DNA from: Antitrichia curtipendula
Lineage: Eukaryota; Streptophyta; Bryopsida; Hypnales; Leucodontaceae
Assembly (NCBI GenBank): GCA_951230915.1
Contig: OX579637.1
Span: 6,200,001-6,264,000 of the forward strand
DNA length: 64,000 nt
Direction of reading: 5' to 3'
The notes beneath the pieces were generated by a model. That model was not told where the DNA came from and did no database searches. It was given only the letters and a program-made list of their open reading frames with translations. The position numbers and the translations under genes were made by a program. Each line of letters begins with the position of its first letter. Positions within the stretch are counted from its first letter, which is position 1. This document shows, in pieces, positions 1 through 12,074 of this stretch.

Positions 1-621
1 TTTGAATGAATACAATAAAAATTTCTTTGATGTAGGGTAAGTTACTGAGTTTATCACCTTCTCTTGAAGTGTAGGATTCCAAGACCTACCTCGTGGCTAC
101 TCATTGTTTGAATTCAGTGAAGAATGAATAGTCATTGCCATTGTGCCATGTACTAGAATGTCTCTGCCTAATATGGTGGGCAGTACCTGTTGAATTGAAG
201 GTTACAATCCAGGATTTGTGTCACTAGTAATTCAAAACAGTATACCTAAGCACAATTCTAAACCCAGGTTGACTTTGTCCGATATTACCATACTAAATAT
301 ACTCTTGTTTTGTGCTCTTGAATTCCACCATCATTTTAAAGAAAAACAGAGAAACCAGTGGAATTTGTAAGAGAATAGGATTGACAATGTATACATACGT
401 TTTGACACCGTAATAACAGTCCACAATTTTTTGGTTGTATACAGGAACGTTATCAAGAGAAGTGGACAACAACGGCCATGGAAACGGAGCAGTGTAAAAA
501 AACAATTCCGCCGTGGGATGACTCATAAGTTTCTCAACATTAAACCCTCCTCTTGCGCATTTGGACCTAATACCGCGCCACTAGACCAGTTACCGCGCCA
601 TTGGGCCTTTTACCGTGGATC
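1..621. other. No gene seen (upstream flank)
   Basis: I see only short open frames with no recognisable protein character. A small mirrored phrase (taccgcgcca) occurs twice near 575-600. Confidence 0.5.
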
Positions 622-1250
622 GGGAGATCTCCAGGTGTAAAGTAGTGACTAAAAACAACCCTGCCAGCTCCCAATAGTGAAGGCTAGGTACTCATTTAAT
701 AGGCCTGATGTTTAGCCAAAATCAAATGACGAGAGTTGTGCAGTAGGGCCCTTCACGGTGTCGGGATGCTGCTCGAACGCAATGAATTTTGGCTCATAAC
801 ATCTAGAGATCTCCAGATGGTGCTTCAGTAGCCTCAATTGCGAATGTAGTTTCTTTATCCAGAATCAAATATAGCAAAGACTAGAAAGTCCCATTTGGAG
901 ATCTCCAGATAGAACACTATAACCATAAATCTGCGGCCGAATTTGCTGTAGAAAATTAGCAGATGGATTCTGGAGTGCAGAACCAAAAGCCAATAGGGAT
1001 ATGTACCGATAGGTCTACTAAATTCATATAATGCTGCATAACATCTAGAGATCTCCAGTTGCGAGTTTCAGACTTGGTCTCAATTTGTCAGGGTTGCCTA
1101 GAATCATATTTGTTTCCAAAGTCATATGAAATTTCTTGAAGACGAACAGGTCGCATCAATGAGAACGCGTAACGCATGATGCTTGCCAATCATCTAGAGA
1201 TCTCTAGTTGCTTCGCTATGAGCATATACTGACTGATGACACTCTCTGGA

Positions 1251-3756
1251 TTCCTGCAGTGGAGAGTTTGTAAAGGAGGGTCCTGAGGACGCATACCCTG
1301 AGAAACTTGCCCCCTTCCACGATGGCTGGGTTCATAAATTCAGCTATCACGGAGATCACCACCCTGCGGTAGTCTTCTGGTGCAAGAGTAGAGTTACCAA
1401 GTGGGGGATTGAATGGAAGAAGAATGACGATGGACAAGTGCGGATCGTTCCAAAACTCATGAATGGCGATAAGGTGCACCCTCAGAGTGGTAAGTATTCT
1501 AATTGTACCTCCTTACTTTCTGATTAGTTGGTTCTCTTGGCGCTTACTAACTGCTGATTGTTTACATGGATCAGTATGGCCGTGCCAAAGTTCTCGAGAT
1601 ATTTCATTCAGAGGAAGCTCAAACGACAAGGCAGAATGCTGCGAAACACATTGTGGAGCAATTTAGCGTACATGGTAGACGGCCACAGCATGTGGCTGAT
1701 ATTGAGGAGGTGTCAGCAGATATAGCAGAGACGCCGTTGAATTCATCTTACAACTTCTCTGAGAGAAGCGAGGATGCAGTGCTCACGTACAACATTACAG
1801 AGGTTAGTTTAATGCATGACATTGTAGCATCTGGAGATCTCCAGATGCTTGGATATAGTTGAGGCAACGAGGCTTCTCTCTAATGTACACGGATTAGTTG
1901 TTGCAAGTTACATCTCCCATACCTTTGGGGCCACCAAAGAAGTTGAAGAATCCGACGAACAAAAAGAGGAAGACCATTGAGCTGTTAATGCCTTCAGATT
2001 CTCAGGAGGTGTCGAGGAAGCAGGAAGAAGAATTGTTCTCGGGCGCGGAAGGAACCACCAACACGGAGAAATGGGAAGAAAGGATCCCGGCCTCGAAAGA
2101 ACAAGGAGATCGCAACGCGTCGTGCCAGAATTGATTTGACTGGTGCATTCAATGAAGCTGAGGATGATGCGACGGCTACTCATGTAACAATTGGGCGGTT
2201 TGATGATTCTGAAATGGCAGATTCTGAGGGCGTTTTGAATGTCTAGGACAGTTCTGAGGCTGCGGCTTCTCTTCTCCTTTCTTGCGCACAGGGTGCACAA
2301 GAAAATAGTACTCGTGCATCTTCTGTGCCCGCCCTTGATGATCCGGTTGAAGGGACTTCGCTACCGGAGGACCCTGCTGAGCAACCCACTGACTCCCCTC
2401 ACCTGCGGGATGATAGTGTACTTCCAGACCCAGCTTGTCCTGCATCTAGAGATCTCTCGGTGGATCGTCTACCAATTGCTCTTGAAACTATATCTGATAG
2501 TATTTGCAATGATACCTTGGGTAACTTTTCCCCTTTGAGTCCCGCCTGTGAATCTCCTCGCGAAGTGCCGGTGTCTGGGAAGGTTAGTACTAGTGATACA
2601 GTTTAGGAACTTGTATCCTTCTGACGTCTTAATAAATTGGAAATTACTTCTTCTATTTTGTTGTATAGTGTATGGCTACCAATTCGAGCTTTCTGCTCTG
2701 CCTTTCTTACAAATTTGTGCATTGCAATGGTCGTCTGCCAAGATGTGGTGTCTGATAAAGTCGATAACACTGGCGAAGGAGTTCTTTCGATGGTCACGGA
2801 GAAGGAAAACGAAGATTGTGTGTCGGAGGTGGAGCTGGCCGATGTGGTGGATGGGAAGACCATAGATGTGGTGTTAGGGGACCGGGCTCTTGTAGCGGAC
2901 CACATGGGGGCAACATGTACAAAGGATTCGGAGGCTGTTCTGGAGGGGAAAGGGGCCGAGGTGGAGCTGGGTAAAGTGGCCGATGTGGCCTTCTCGAAAG
3001 GTGCCTGTGGATCCTGTTAGTATAACCCGCATAATGTCTAGTTGTCTACTCCATTAGTATTATGCTTATAACTTGGTGCTCTATCTATCGTTCACAGATT
3101 TACACCGAGCTGCGACGATGATGGCAAGCATATCACATCAGGTACCTAGTCGGCGATATGCTGTGGTTCTAGACTTGAACGGACTTCTTGTTCATCAGAG
3201 ATATCATAGAACTAATCCCACAGTAAATCTGAGACCGGGTTTCACAGCTTTCCTTGATTGGCTTTTTCCTAAAGCTCGAATTATATTCTGGAGCAGTGTT
3301 TCAGACCGAAACATGTGGCCGTTGTTACAAAAGATTATGCCGCAGACCACTTTTAGAGCCTAGCAGGTGACGTATTTTTCGCAGAAGGCTTGCACTGAGT
3401 CATCGTTTAGATTCCCAGATAAACTGAATAAGCCCGTTTTTTTGAAGGATTTGTCTTATTTGGTTGAAATGGGGGAAGTTGATTCTATCGAGAATGTCCT
3501 TTTGGTTGATGACAGTCCAGTTAAGAACCTCTTGAACGATTCTCACAACGCTATTCACCCGGTGACCTGGGTCGGTGACAAATATGACGACTTCCTGGAT
3601 GCATGTCTGCGTCCTTGGCTCGACTGTTTCTTGAGGTCCAATGAAGCTGTACCGGTTTATGTGAAGTCGAACCCACTATCCCATTGTCAGCTGCCGGAGA
3701 CGAAGCTAGGCTATCTGGGGTTTCAGATTTTGAAGGGATGTCCTCAGGATGAGTAA
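1251..3756 (+). pseudogene. FCP1-like (HAD/NLI-interacting) phosphatase gene with AT-hook-like region, broken
   Basis: Multi-exon gene. Probable exons are 1251-1489 (Trp-rich, unknown), about 1575-1803, about 1908-2583, about 2684-3012 (acidic) and 3098-3756. The last exon carries a HAD phosphatase domain of FCP1/NLI type: VVLDLNGLLV (motif I, about 3165-3195), then FWSSVSDRNMWPLL (about 3290) and VLLVDDSPVKN (about 3498-3530). FCP1 enzymes dephosphorylate Ser in the RNA polymerase II C-terminal tail or related targets. The DLNGLL form, which lacks the second Asp of DxDxT, is a known plant subfamily whose activity is unclear. The third exon encodes a basic stretch with a possible AT-hook (GSRPRK, near 2090). 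Breaks: a frame change near 2043, TAG at 2244 and TAG at 3361 inside the domain. The joins of the first two exons do not keep one frame with the best splice sites. The true start was not found. Confidence 0.55.
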
Positions 3757-4390
3757 TTTTTGTAGTGGAGCTTCTATCTGGAGATTTCCAGATGCTTAAT
3801 TCTGAGGGTCTCTTTTTTAACATTCTACTTCTGCTGTTGTATGTAGGACCCAAATACAATGCCTATAACACTCGAACACAATATAATTGTTGTAATCGCA
3901 GCTTTTGAGAAATTAACTCTATTATGTTTTCGGATGATAGCAATATTATTATCAAAATATTGTACAATTCTTTTCCATTTGGTTGTTGAAGTTGAGTATG
4001 CTGATGTTTACGGTATAAATGGTGCCTCTGGAAATGTCTTTTTCAGGACTTTTGTAGTAGTCATTACCGTTCATTGATGGTTATATTTGATAACACCGAA
4101 TGTTTTATTTGAAATACTACCACCACTGCCGACCTTTCTTATACTTGAAATGCTACAATAAAACTAGAATTGGACTTCTCTTCTAGTCGGCATTGAAGGT
4201 GATGACTAGAATCACAGCGACGGAGATTTCTTAGGTCTTGCAGTAAGTCCGTGCTATGTTCACAATGCATGGATTCCTTTGGCTATATTTATTTTGAGAG
4301 TATACATCAGAAGATCTCTAAATGATTGGTGGTCTTGTTTTTTTTTGGATTTGATGGTGGTTTATAATTGATTATGTGGTGAGGTGGGTA
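3757..4390. other. 3' flank without a clear gene
   Basis: AT-rich. It holds two palindrome copies (3775, 4305) and no convincing coding frame. Confidence 0.5.
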
Positions 4391-4460
4391 TATGCAGAAG
4401 GTAGTGGTCGTTGTCCTCACAGGTCCTCTGTGCACTAAAGGCGTTGTTCCGACTGTTGGA

Positions 4461-4800
4461 CAAGAATTGAAAATTCAGAGCTTTCGGAATCTGATAAGAT
4501 TGATGCTGACAAGGACTTCCGTTGGTATCTATACCATGATGACCAATTCAAAATTGATGGAGCTCTTTCAAAGCATATTTCCTGACAATATTATGTCCAA
4601 ACTATTTCTTATTAAAGGATTTGACTTCCCAGACAAGTCGGACCCGCATCCTCCAAGGCACGAATTCTTCACGGATGTCTTCAGTAAGAATGCAATGCGC
4701 AAAATCCTTCGGAATTGAACTCTTGTGTTCCTTGACATGGATCCTCTACACATGGAGAGGAACTTTGTAATACAGCCTTTGATTTATGTTAGTGATACAC
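4461..4800 (+). pseudogene. Second FCP1-like remnant
   Basis: One frame reads IYTMMTNSKLMELFQSIFP, then about 35 residues on NAMRKILRN, a TGA at 4716, and FLDMDPLHMERN. The order (a 'TS..lm.l...iFP' segment, then 'ilrNTLvflDddP..me.N') matches the middle and third motif of plant FCP1-like HAD proteins, where the second reads as a DDSP-type acidic loop. It may be a separate decayed gene or a displaced part of the gene upstream. No motif I was found before it. Confidence 0.35.
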
Positions 4801-5320
4801 GAATTACAAATTTAAAGTAGACTACCTTAGCAAATGCAAGCAATTTTTTTTCTGTTCTAAAGGCTCTTGCCTATTTCTTGACGTCTATGATTGAATAAAT
4901 GGTGTTAAATCCACCTAACCTTACTATATTTACAATGGAAGTCACAATTGTGTATGTATTTCTGTAATGCTGAAGGGATGACAACAGAATATCTCTGGAT
5001 CGCTAATTCCCACTTGAATTCAATGTTGGAATTGTCATTGTGTATTTATAGTTCTGTATTTTGTAATATTGGGGGATGGCATCAAATGATTTGTGGATCT
5101 CAAGTTCCCAAGTTTAGTGTCCAAATTGTCATTGTGTATGTACTGTTGTAATGTTTAGGGGATGCATCAGAGGATCTCCGGATCTCAAATAAAAAAGTTC
5201 AATGTTCGAGTTCCTTTGTTTGATAAAGGAACTAAATGTCTTTGCCTGCCCAATCATGCACACATGCAAGGAAATGAATGCTCATTGCTCATACCATGAA
5301 TTTAGTGTATTGTTCGAGAA
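4801..5320. other. Non-coding, diverged local repeats
   Basis: Two similar phrases occur around 4960-5010 and 5045-5110 (tgtgtatgtatttctgtaatgctgaaggg-like followed by ggatcgctaattccc or ggatctcaagttccc). They suggest old local duplication that includes the palindrome. No gene was seen. Confidence 0.4.
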
Positions 5321-5516
5321 TCATCTAGAACTTTCCAGTTGATTTTGCTAATTACATACAAAAGAACATAGCTCTCATGTTTTCATTGCTAAAGTATGAT
5401 TTTGCTTGCAACTTTTTGTATATAGACATGCTCTATGAATTATTTGCCTTCCTGCTTCCAATGTCATTGTGGACTCACTACACCTAATGTAGGTAGTATT
5501 CATTTGGAGATTTCTC

Positions 5517-6326
5517 CTAGCAAAGTCCAAATTTGCCTCCAAAGTCCAGAAATTGATAAATGCGGCATATGGCATTTATCAATGGCTGATTCGAAACCGA
5601 GGTCCACCCATCAATAGACAATGTGGCTCTAAACTTCCTAATACTGGTTTCTGTTCGCTTATGGAGATTGACCTCCAAGTCTACCTTTGCTTGGTCAAGC
5701 AATTTATGACGTAGGGCATGGTATGATGGTGAGCTATAAGGTTGGTGAAACTCCGCCGTTTTCTGCACTGCTTTTTTGAAGGCTGGACTTCGGGCTACAA
5801 CAAATGGTATGTTTGTAGCATAAAAGAAATTGGCCCACACTGCATTCAAAGTGCGTTTATTTGCTTCTTCAAATCTCTCCACTAGCTTACTCTATATTTG
5901 AGGCCTACTACTTGATGTCCGCTGAGTTCCACGTCCACCTGATGCTTGTGTACTTGGATTTGCTTGGGAAGAACCACTAACATATTCCTCTGGTGCCGTA
6001 CATAAGTCTTCTTCGGTAGAATTCACAGTGTCTCTTGCATTTGACATAGTACGAACAACCATAGCCATAGGTGCGTTGTTGCCATCCACATTATGTGGAG
6101 TACCTCTTTGTGGAATCACTCCACTGCAACGAACAAATAGACCTCGAACTTCAGATGTCATTTGGGTACAAAGGCTGATTCCTTTGTCCTGACTCCTCGA
6201 TGTGCCTGCATATCCCAAATGGCTAAACATACAGACCGCCTTCTTGGCAAATACCAATTTGCAAGCCTTGCATTGTACTTTTTCATTTGATAGGGTTTCA
6301 TACCAAAAAGACCAATCCTTGCTCAT
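5517..6326 (-). pseudogene. hAT transposase, N-terminal half (BED + start of DUF659-like core)
   Basis: ATG at 6326. The first 60 residues hold a BED-type zinc finger (VQCKACKLVFAKKAVCMFSHLG, with its Cys pair and His), the DNA-binding domain of hAT transposases. A Ser/Thr/Gln-rich linker follows. A TAG at 5892 interrupts the frame, which then continues in phase with VWANFFYATNIPFVVARSPAF and LSIDGWTSVSNQPLIN. These are typical of the DUF659 segment and include the first catalytic Asp region (DGW). The frame then runs out at a TAG at 5517. The remaining core and the C-terminal dimerisation part are absent. Without them the protein cannot transpose DNA. It resembles 57,072-57,860 in layout. 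Confidence 0.7.
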
Positions 6327-6611
6327 GGTGGCTGTTTTAGGCTCTTTGTATTGGAATCAAAATTTAGAACGTAATGATAACAGTTGGATAAAATCGTTCA
6401 AATGTTTATGTACAAAGCCTTGGAAAAGAAAGCCCCCTTTTCTACTGAACTATGCATTACCAAGCAAGGGGCACAAAAAATTGTAGCTCCTAGCCCTTGG
6501 AAATCTTAACGTTTAGTTTCTTAGGAGTGCTTGTAAATGTCAATTTCAGGACTCTTATAGTCTTCATCTGCTGATGACCGTTGCATATGGAAAAAAAAAT
6601 ATCCTCCCATG

Positions 6612-6935
6612 TCGATCGGTGGATGGCAAACGACCAGTTGGGCCGTCGGAACAGTGGACGGCGGACGGGAAGCTAGGACGTCAAAACAACGGACGGGCGG
6701 ACGGCGGACGGGAAGCTAAGCCGTCGGAACAATGGACGGGCGGACAGCGGACGGGAAGCTAGGCCATCAAAACAGCGGATGGGCGGACAGCGGACGAGTG
6801 GTCCGCGGACGGGAAGCTGAGCCGTCGGAACAGCGGACGGGCGGACCAGACGACGAAAAAGCGGACGGGCAACGAACAGGCGGATGAGCGGATGGACCAA
6901 CCTAAAACCGAATAGGTGGACCCGTGGACATGCGG
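6612..6935. repeat. GC-rich tandem array, about 41-bp unit (cggacgggcggac)
   Basis: Irregular tandem units contain cggacgggcggac and gggaagctagg. The latter recurs near 6668, 6709, 6751 and 6810, a spacing of about 41-59 bases. The array lies about 290 bases upstream of the BED-finger start codon and contrasts sharply with AT-rich neighbours. It is comparable in position and composition, though not in exact sequence, to the GGTCGCCC arrays of the larger hAT element. Confidence 0.75.
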
Positions 6936-7309
6936 TTTTTATAATTTCAGTAAAATGTTTGAAGTGTGCAGACATGCGGACAAGTGGATTAGGCAAATAG
7001 AAATGTATGAGCAAATGAAAATGGGTGATTTGTAGGCACGGGGTTATAGAAAATAATATAACAATAACATGAAATGATCTTGTACAAATGTACAATAGGT
7101 ATGATCTTCTGCAATAGGTACGCAAAAGAAACATATTTGACAAATAAATAAGGCAAAATTTACCATGATGAAAAAACAAATCCAAACATATTTGTATTGC
7201 ATAAATATTTATACATTAATTAAAAGCAACTCATGACATACCATGAGTGTTGTACATTACTAATATTAAATCCTCATGAGATTCAAATAAGTATAAAACA
7301 AATTTCATT

Positions 7310-8254
7310 GGTTAACCCCTAAATGTATTTGACTATATTTTCACCAAAAACGCTCCAAAACTGCCATTTCTAGTACAAGTACCAAATTTATTTCTTAAAA
7401 CATTTTTGGACACATGTAACCGTAGGATCTTGTAGTAAGATGGTTTGAGAAGATGTGGAAAATTTTTAGAATTTTCCACCGTGTAGATTGCAAGATATTT
7501 GCATTTGAAGTGACAAAAACCCCATTTTTAACACTGAAAAAATCCGAGCAGCTGCAGTTCAGAAGGTCATATATATAAAAAAAAATGTTCAAGATGGTGG
7601 TTACTCTTTGGATTCATTTTTCAAGTCAAGTTGGCTACATGCTTAAAAAATTTCAGATCATTTGGAGTTGTAGAACATATAGAAAAAAAATAGTAAATAG
7701 AAAGAAGTAAAAAATGATTCAAAATACCAAATTGTTAATAATTTATTTGTGGAATTGAAAAATGCCAATCCCAATGGTTGAATTGTTGTGATGAACAATC
7801 TACACCCATTTCTTAAATTTTTTTTCAAAAATATTGAAGATTGAGTTAAATAAAGGACTTCAAAGTTTATTTTAGAGTAGAGAATCCATAACTATTCACA
7901 AACTAAAACTCCCATAACTTTCATCTCATTAATCCGAATGGAATAATTCAAAGCTTTCAATGTATATACAAATATAAAGAACCAATTTCAATTTTTAATT
8001 TGTTTAAAAAATGATTTTTCAAGAAGTTTTTTTTGCTATCCGGACTGCCCGCCGAGCAATGAAAACAACATTTCATACCATAACTTTTTAACCGTGTAGT
8101 CAAAAGCTATGAAAATTGTTGGGCCTTAAAGCTACTCCTTGGAAAAATGTTGTGTGAAAATTTCAAAGGAAAAAACTAAAAACTCCATCTGTAGTGAGCT
8201 GCCCAAAATCGCTATGTTGCCAAAAAACGCAGTTTGGGCATTTAGGGGTTAACC
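7310..8254. mobile_element. TTAA-bounded non-autonomous element (piggyBac-like ends)
   Basis: Perfect 16-bp inverted ends: GGTTAACCCCTAAATG at 7310-7325 and its complement at 8239-8254. Read as TTAA target duplication plus CCCCTAAATG termini, this fits the TTAA/CCC rule of piggyBac-type elements. The interior is AT-rich and non-coding. Related copies occur at 42,818-43,746, before 44,027, at 46,995-47,574 and before 50,444. The piggyBac assignment rests only on the ends. Confidence 0.6.
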
Positions 8255-8341
8255 CTCTAATACAAATACTATTTTGCATCATCGCCATCCTTTGCGGAAA
8301 TATGAGAGGCACCCTCTTGTTCCTTAAGTCTTTGACTTGCT

Positions 8342-11300
8342 CTACGAGTTTAGGGTCCACCCAAAGCTTGTGCCTCCTCCTGATCGGACTTTCATGTCCA
8401 CGGCGATGAATTGTTGTTTGGTTTCTGGAGAATAGTCATCTTCGTCTTCCATCTTCCGTTTATTTTTCCTTGTGGGAGACAGATCTACTTCCTCTGCCTT
8501 TAACGCTCTCAAAGCCGAATAAATCTTTTCTATCATAGCATTTATCACTTTGTCATCATCTCAAGGAGTCAACCAGATCGCTTGCCCTATGCCATGTAGA
8601 AAAGTCCTCCACGTCGTTATAATGTCGGTGATCCTCTTATCAAATGCACTTGCCACCTCCACGAGTGCATGTTCTGTGCTTGAGTGCCCATCTACATTAA
8701 AAGCAGCACGAACTTGCACAGCTTCTTCCAATTTTGATAAGAAGAGGGCCCTCCCTATTAAACTGTGATTGTATGCCCCGTACTGCTCATTGAACTTTTG
8801 GGATGGTTGCACTTCTATTCAGACGCCATCTTCTCCTTTCCGCACTTCTTTTTCAGGAAATCGGAAGAACTTTTGATGTGAGATGCTTTAGTGCCCCCCC
8901 ATGCTACAACAAAACAATTCTCGAGCCTCCAAGTCTTCAATACCCCTAGCCCGCAACTCCACCTCTCTATTGCGCGTCATCCAGTCAAAGTCATCCAATT
9001 TGTCATTGTAGTTCTTACAAACATCATGCATGAGTTTTCGTGCATTCCAAATTATAGGTCGCCCCCAATGAATGTAATTTTGGAATAGAAATGGCTTTTG
9101 GTCAAGTGGAAGGGTCCATCGATTGTATTCGTGGCTAGGGGGCATGCTCTCCTCGTGCCCAATCATTTCGTAAAACCTAGGGCTCAAAGGAGAACGACAG
9201 TCGGGACAAATCGAACGAACGAGGGATGCTTTCACCATACACGTGATATGGAAAGTGTGGCGACATTGGCCCATGATTAAGGCGCCCTCCGGACCAAAAT
9301 GATTTAGACAAAGGCTGCATTTACCCTCCAATAGTTCCTTATTTGAACTTTCACCATGCACTACTATCTTGTCCGCCTCTTTGATGTGCGCTGAATGCGT
9401 GTTGTAAGGGACCCAACCTTCTTCTAATTCCAAGGTCCAATTGATGGACTTTGACGCAATCTTCTGCGCGTCATTCAATCGCTCAAACATTGCCGACATG
9501 TCCCCCTAATATGTGACGTCAATTGAACCCCTATGATGTACCTCAAACATTCTTCTAATAGATAGGAGGTTGGAGGAAATGGCATTGCATTGTTCCTTCG
9601 ACTTCATGGCTAATTTGAGAAGCCTCTTCATTGCTCAGGTTACTACAGACGGTTTGTCTTGTAGTTTTTGAACCCACGTCAATCAACGAGTGTCGGAACT
9701 GCTCTTTGGCAAACATTTATCTAGCTCTACTACTTGCATCATTTTCGAATATTGTGCCTCCAAATAGACGTTTTGTTGGATTACCGACTCTAATTCATGC
9801 TTCACCTTTTCAACCTCGCAGCCTTTCGTTTGCATGGACGCGTCTTGGAATGTGGGAAGAGGACTATCCATGGCGGTTTCGGATACTATTTCCTTTTGGT
9901 TGTTTTCCTCAACTGCTTCTATACGCACGGCTCCGCCGATCTTTGGAAGAATACATCCCCCATCCTTGAAATTCTTTTGCTTGAGCACTACAATTTTGTA
10001 CTCCAATTTCTCGTTAAATTCCCTTTGAGCAACTAGAGTGTCATATTGGAGGTTCTGTGCATTCTCAACTCTCCTTAATGCACCCTTCAATTGCTTGTTC
10101 TCCACCTTCAATTGCTCGTGCTCTACCTTCAAGGCCTCGTATTTTTCATTCTCTTGAGTCAAGATGTGCAGCATGCAATAATTTTCGAACCGCTCCTCCA
10201 ATAATGGTTTCAAAGACGTGGTGAAATCCAAAAAAGACATGGCACAAAACACCAAATCGGGCCCAAATTTGGTGAATTCCTCAAAAACTTCCATAAGTTT
10301 GGGGGCAATGCTAGCTACAAATTTAGCTGTAACCGACAATCTCTTCGCAATATACACAAAATTAGGCCATTTATCACTGTATTTGGCAAAGAGATTACTC
10401 GGGCTGGCCTCGTTTGCAGTTTCACTTGCACTCGCCTCATGAGCCCTAAACAAATAAGAAGCTTCCAACAAGCTTTCCAATTCACTCGCCATTGGCAAAT
10501 GACGAAGATCCTCCAATTGTGCCGTTTTTTGAGTTGACAAATGCGTTATCCAATGGGTTGGTATCAATGGACACATTTTGCGCCATACTATCGAGTTGCT
10601 TTCCATTTTTTGGCGACATCTGCCCTTCAACTCTTGGGCTCGATACGGGGCTCAATACGGGGCTCAATACGGGGCTCAATATGAGGCTCGGTGTGGTTGG
10701 CAAGTCTTGATTGCAAGGTACTTGTGTCATAAAATCTATAGCATTGCTCTGTATGAAATGATTAATTGATGCAATTGCCCTTGCCATTTGTTCGGGAGCA
10801 ACCTCTTCCCAACGTTTCTATGGTGCAGACGGGGCCACCGGTTCTTCAAAAATGGGCCGCATGCTTGGAGCACCACTTTGTTCACCCACGGATGTAAAAT
10901 TGGGTGTGCATATCAAATCCACCCGAGGAGTTAAAAACACCTCTCCATCAACACCTTCCACTGTGGCATTTGACATTGTAGTTGGAATCTTCATAGAATC
11001 CAAATGTACTCCAATATTTTCCCCCTCCATGATCTCTTTTTTATATTGCATTATACCATCTTCTTCCGCTTTTGTGATTTTGGTGCCTCACTTGGACTTG
11101 CCTTTGGATCATACAAATCCGGAATATCTTTTTGCCCTACTCTAAGCAAAAACGGAGCCGCAATTGTCGTTGGATATGTGCTCCAGTCCACCTTCCAAGC
11201 CAATATGAGCTCAGCATACACCATAGAGGCCACGCTGTAGTTTATGTATCCCTTACTCATTAATTTGTCCCCGAAGAGGGCCCGCCAAACCTCAAGTGAT

Positions 11301-11659
11301 CGATGGACAAAATGTCCATCTTTGCAATTTGATGGCTTGCAACAGAAACTCTGTGTGTGAATAATGTGGGCCTCACGAGGCCACAACTTGTCAATGTGAT
11401 ACATTTTCACATATTTTTTGCACATTTTGGAGGTCCACTAATTTTCTTCCTCCTTCTCCCATTCGCTCTTCGCATTAATATTTGGATCATCTAAAATGTC
11501 AAAGTGAAGCTCGTGGGAAGCCCCTTTGATTTTGTCTTCCCGCGATTGCCACGTCTTGAGGTCATCGCTATAGTACCCTTGCTCGTACCTTACGCCGTCA
11601 TGATTGACAACAAGTGATATCAAAATAATTGAACTCACTTTCCACCCGTATTGGAGCAA
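8342..11659 (-). pseudogene. hAT-borne accessory gene: conserved N-terminal domain, coiled coil, RING finger
   Basis: The N-terminal part (11,425-11,170) contains KYVKMYHIDKLWP, then SLEVWRALF and AELILAWKVDWST. The same signature occurs in the genes at 39,592, 46,695 and 54,104. A coiled coil rich in Glu, Lys and Leu follows (about 10,150-9,700). The C-terminal part holds a RING-like finger (9,320-9,190) with CSLCLNHFGPEG, CRHTFHITC and CPDC, the Cys/His spacing of E3 ubiquitin ligases with an FGPxG insertion. That insertion is shared with the 39,592 gene. The frame is broken by TAG (11,438; 10,818; 9,506), TGA (9,683; 9,635; 8,819; 8,561), TAA (8,888) and at least two shifts (near 11,050 and 10,500). 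The start codon is uncertain; 11,659 is only the open end of the frame. Function unknown; ubiquitin ligation is inferred from the finger. Confidence 0.6.
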
Positions 11660-11750
11660 CTAGCACAATGAAGCAATAGTTGCCACTTCCGACACGGGTT
11701 TAACCTCTAAAGGAGAGAAGAAGTGAGGAAGAATGGAAGGGCCATTCGCC

Positions 11751-11756
11751 TTTATA
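11751..11756 (-). promoter_or_regulatory. Probable TATA box of the accessory gene
   Basis: Reads TATAAA on the minus strand, about 95 bases before the open frame and just inside the GC-rich block. The placement matches TATA boxes of the sibling genes. Confidence 0.45.
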
Positions 11757-11774
11757 TCCGTCCGCAACTAGACC

Positions 11775-12055
11775 TAATGTAGGTCCGGCGGCAGATGCCT
11801 TCCCAAACCTCCCGAAGCGGACTTGGTTGTCCGGGTGATTGGACGAACCTACTGTTCGCTTGATCGGGCGGCCGGACTGTCCGATTGATTGGACAGTCAG
11901 ACCGTCCGAGTCAAATCCCCCGTCGTCCGTCCGCCCCGTTGCGCCAATGGCCGGTCCGCGCGTCTACATCGTCCACCCGTCTGCCCGACCGCACCGTCCG
12001 GCAAACGATGACCACTATGTGTGCTGCGTCCGGACGCCCGGCTTATGGACGTGAT
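11775..12055. repeat. GC-rich subterminal block (gattggac / gtccgtccg repeats)
   Basis: Short irregular repeats of gattggac, gaccgtccg and gtccgtccgcc lie between the accessory-gene promoter and the right terminus at 12,087. This is the subterminal position occupied by GGTCGCCC arrays in the larger element. Confidence 0.6.
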
Positions 12056-12074
12056 TTGCCCCTGGAAGTTCTAA

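Larger units (their letters stand above)
622..5520. repeat. Dispersed 20-bp palindrome family, consensus CATCTGGAGATCTCCAGATG
   Basis: A 20-base sequence identical to its own reverse complement is scattered through this stretch with graded decay. The perfect copy is 1828-1847. Near-perfect copies are 800-819, 892-911, 1042-1061, 1191-1210 and 3775-3794. More diverged copies are 2443-2462, 4305-4324, 5165-5184, 5322-5341 and 5501-5520, and a core only (GGGAGATCTCC) is at 622-632. The centre is AGATCT. Some copies share left flanks (gct-cataacatctagag at 800 and 1042). Most sit in introns or flanks of the FCP1-like gene; the copy at 2443 lies inside an exon frame. I did not notice it elsewhere in the window. 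It could be a tiny mobile hairpin or a repeated dimeric binding site. Confidence 0.8.

Noticed and set aside
5401..5640. Left terminus for the 5.5-12.1 kb hAT element
   Set aside because: No CAGGG-type end was found below 5,517; the element appears truncated there.
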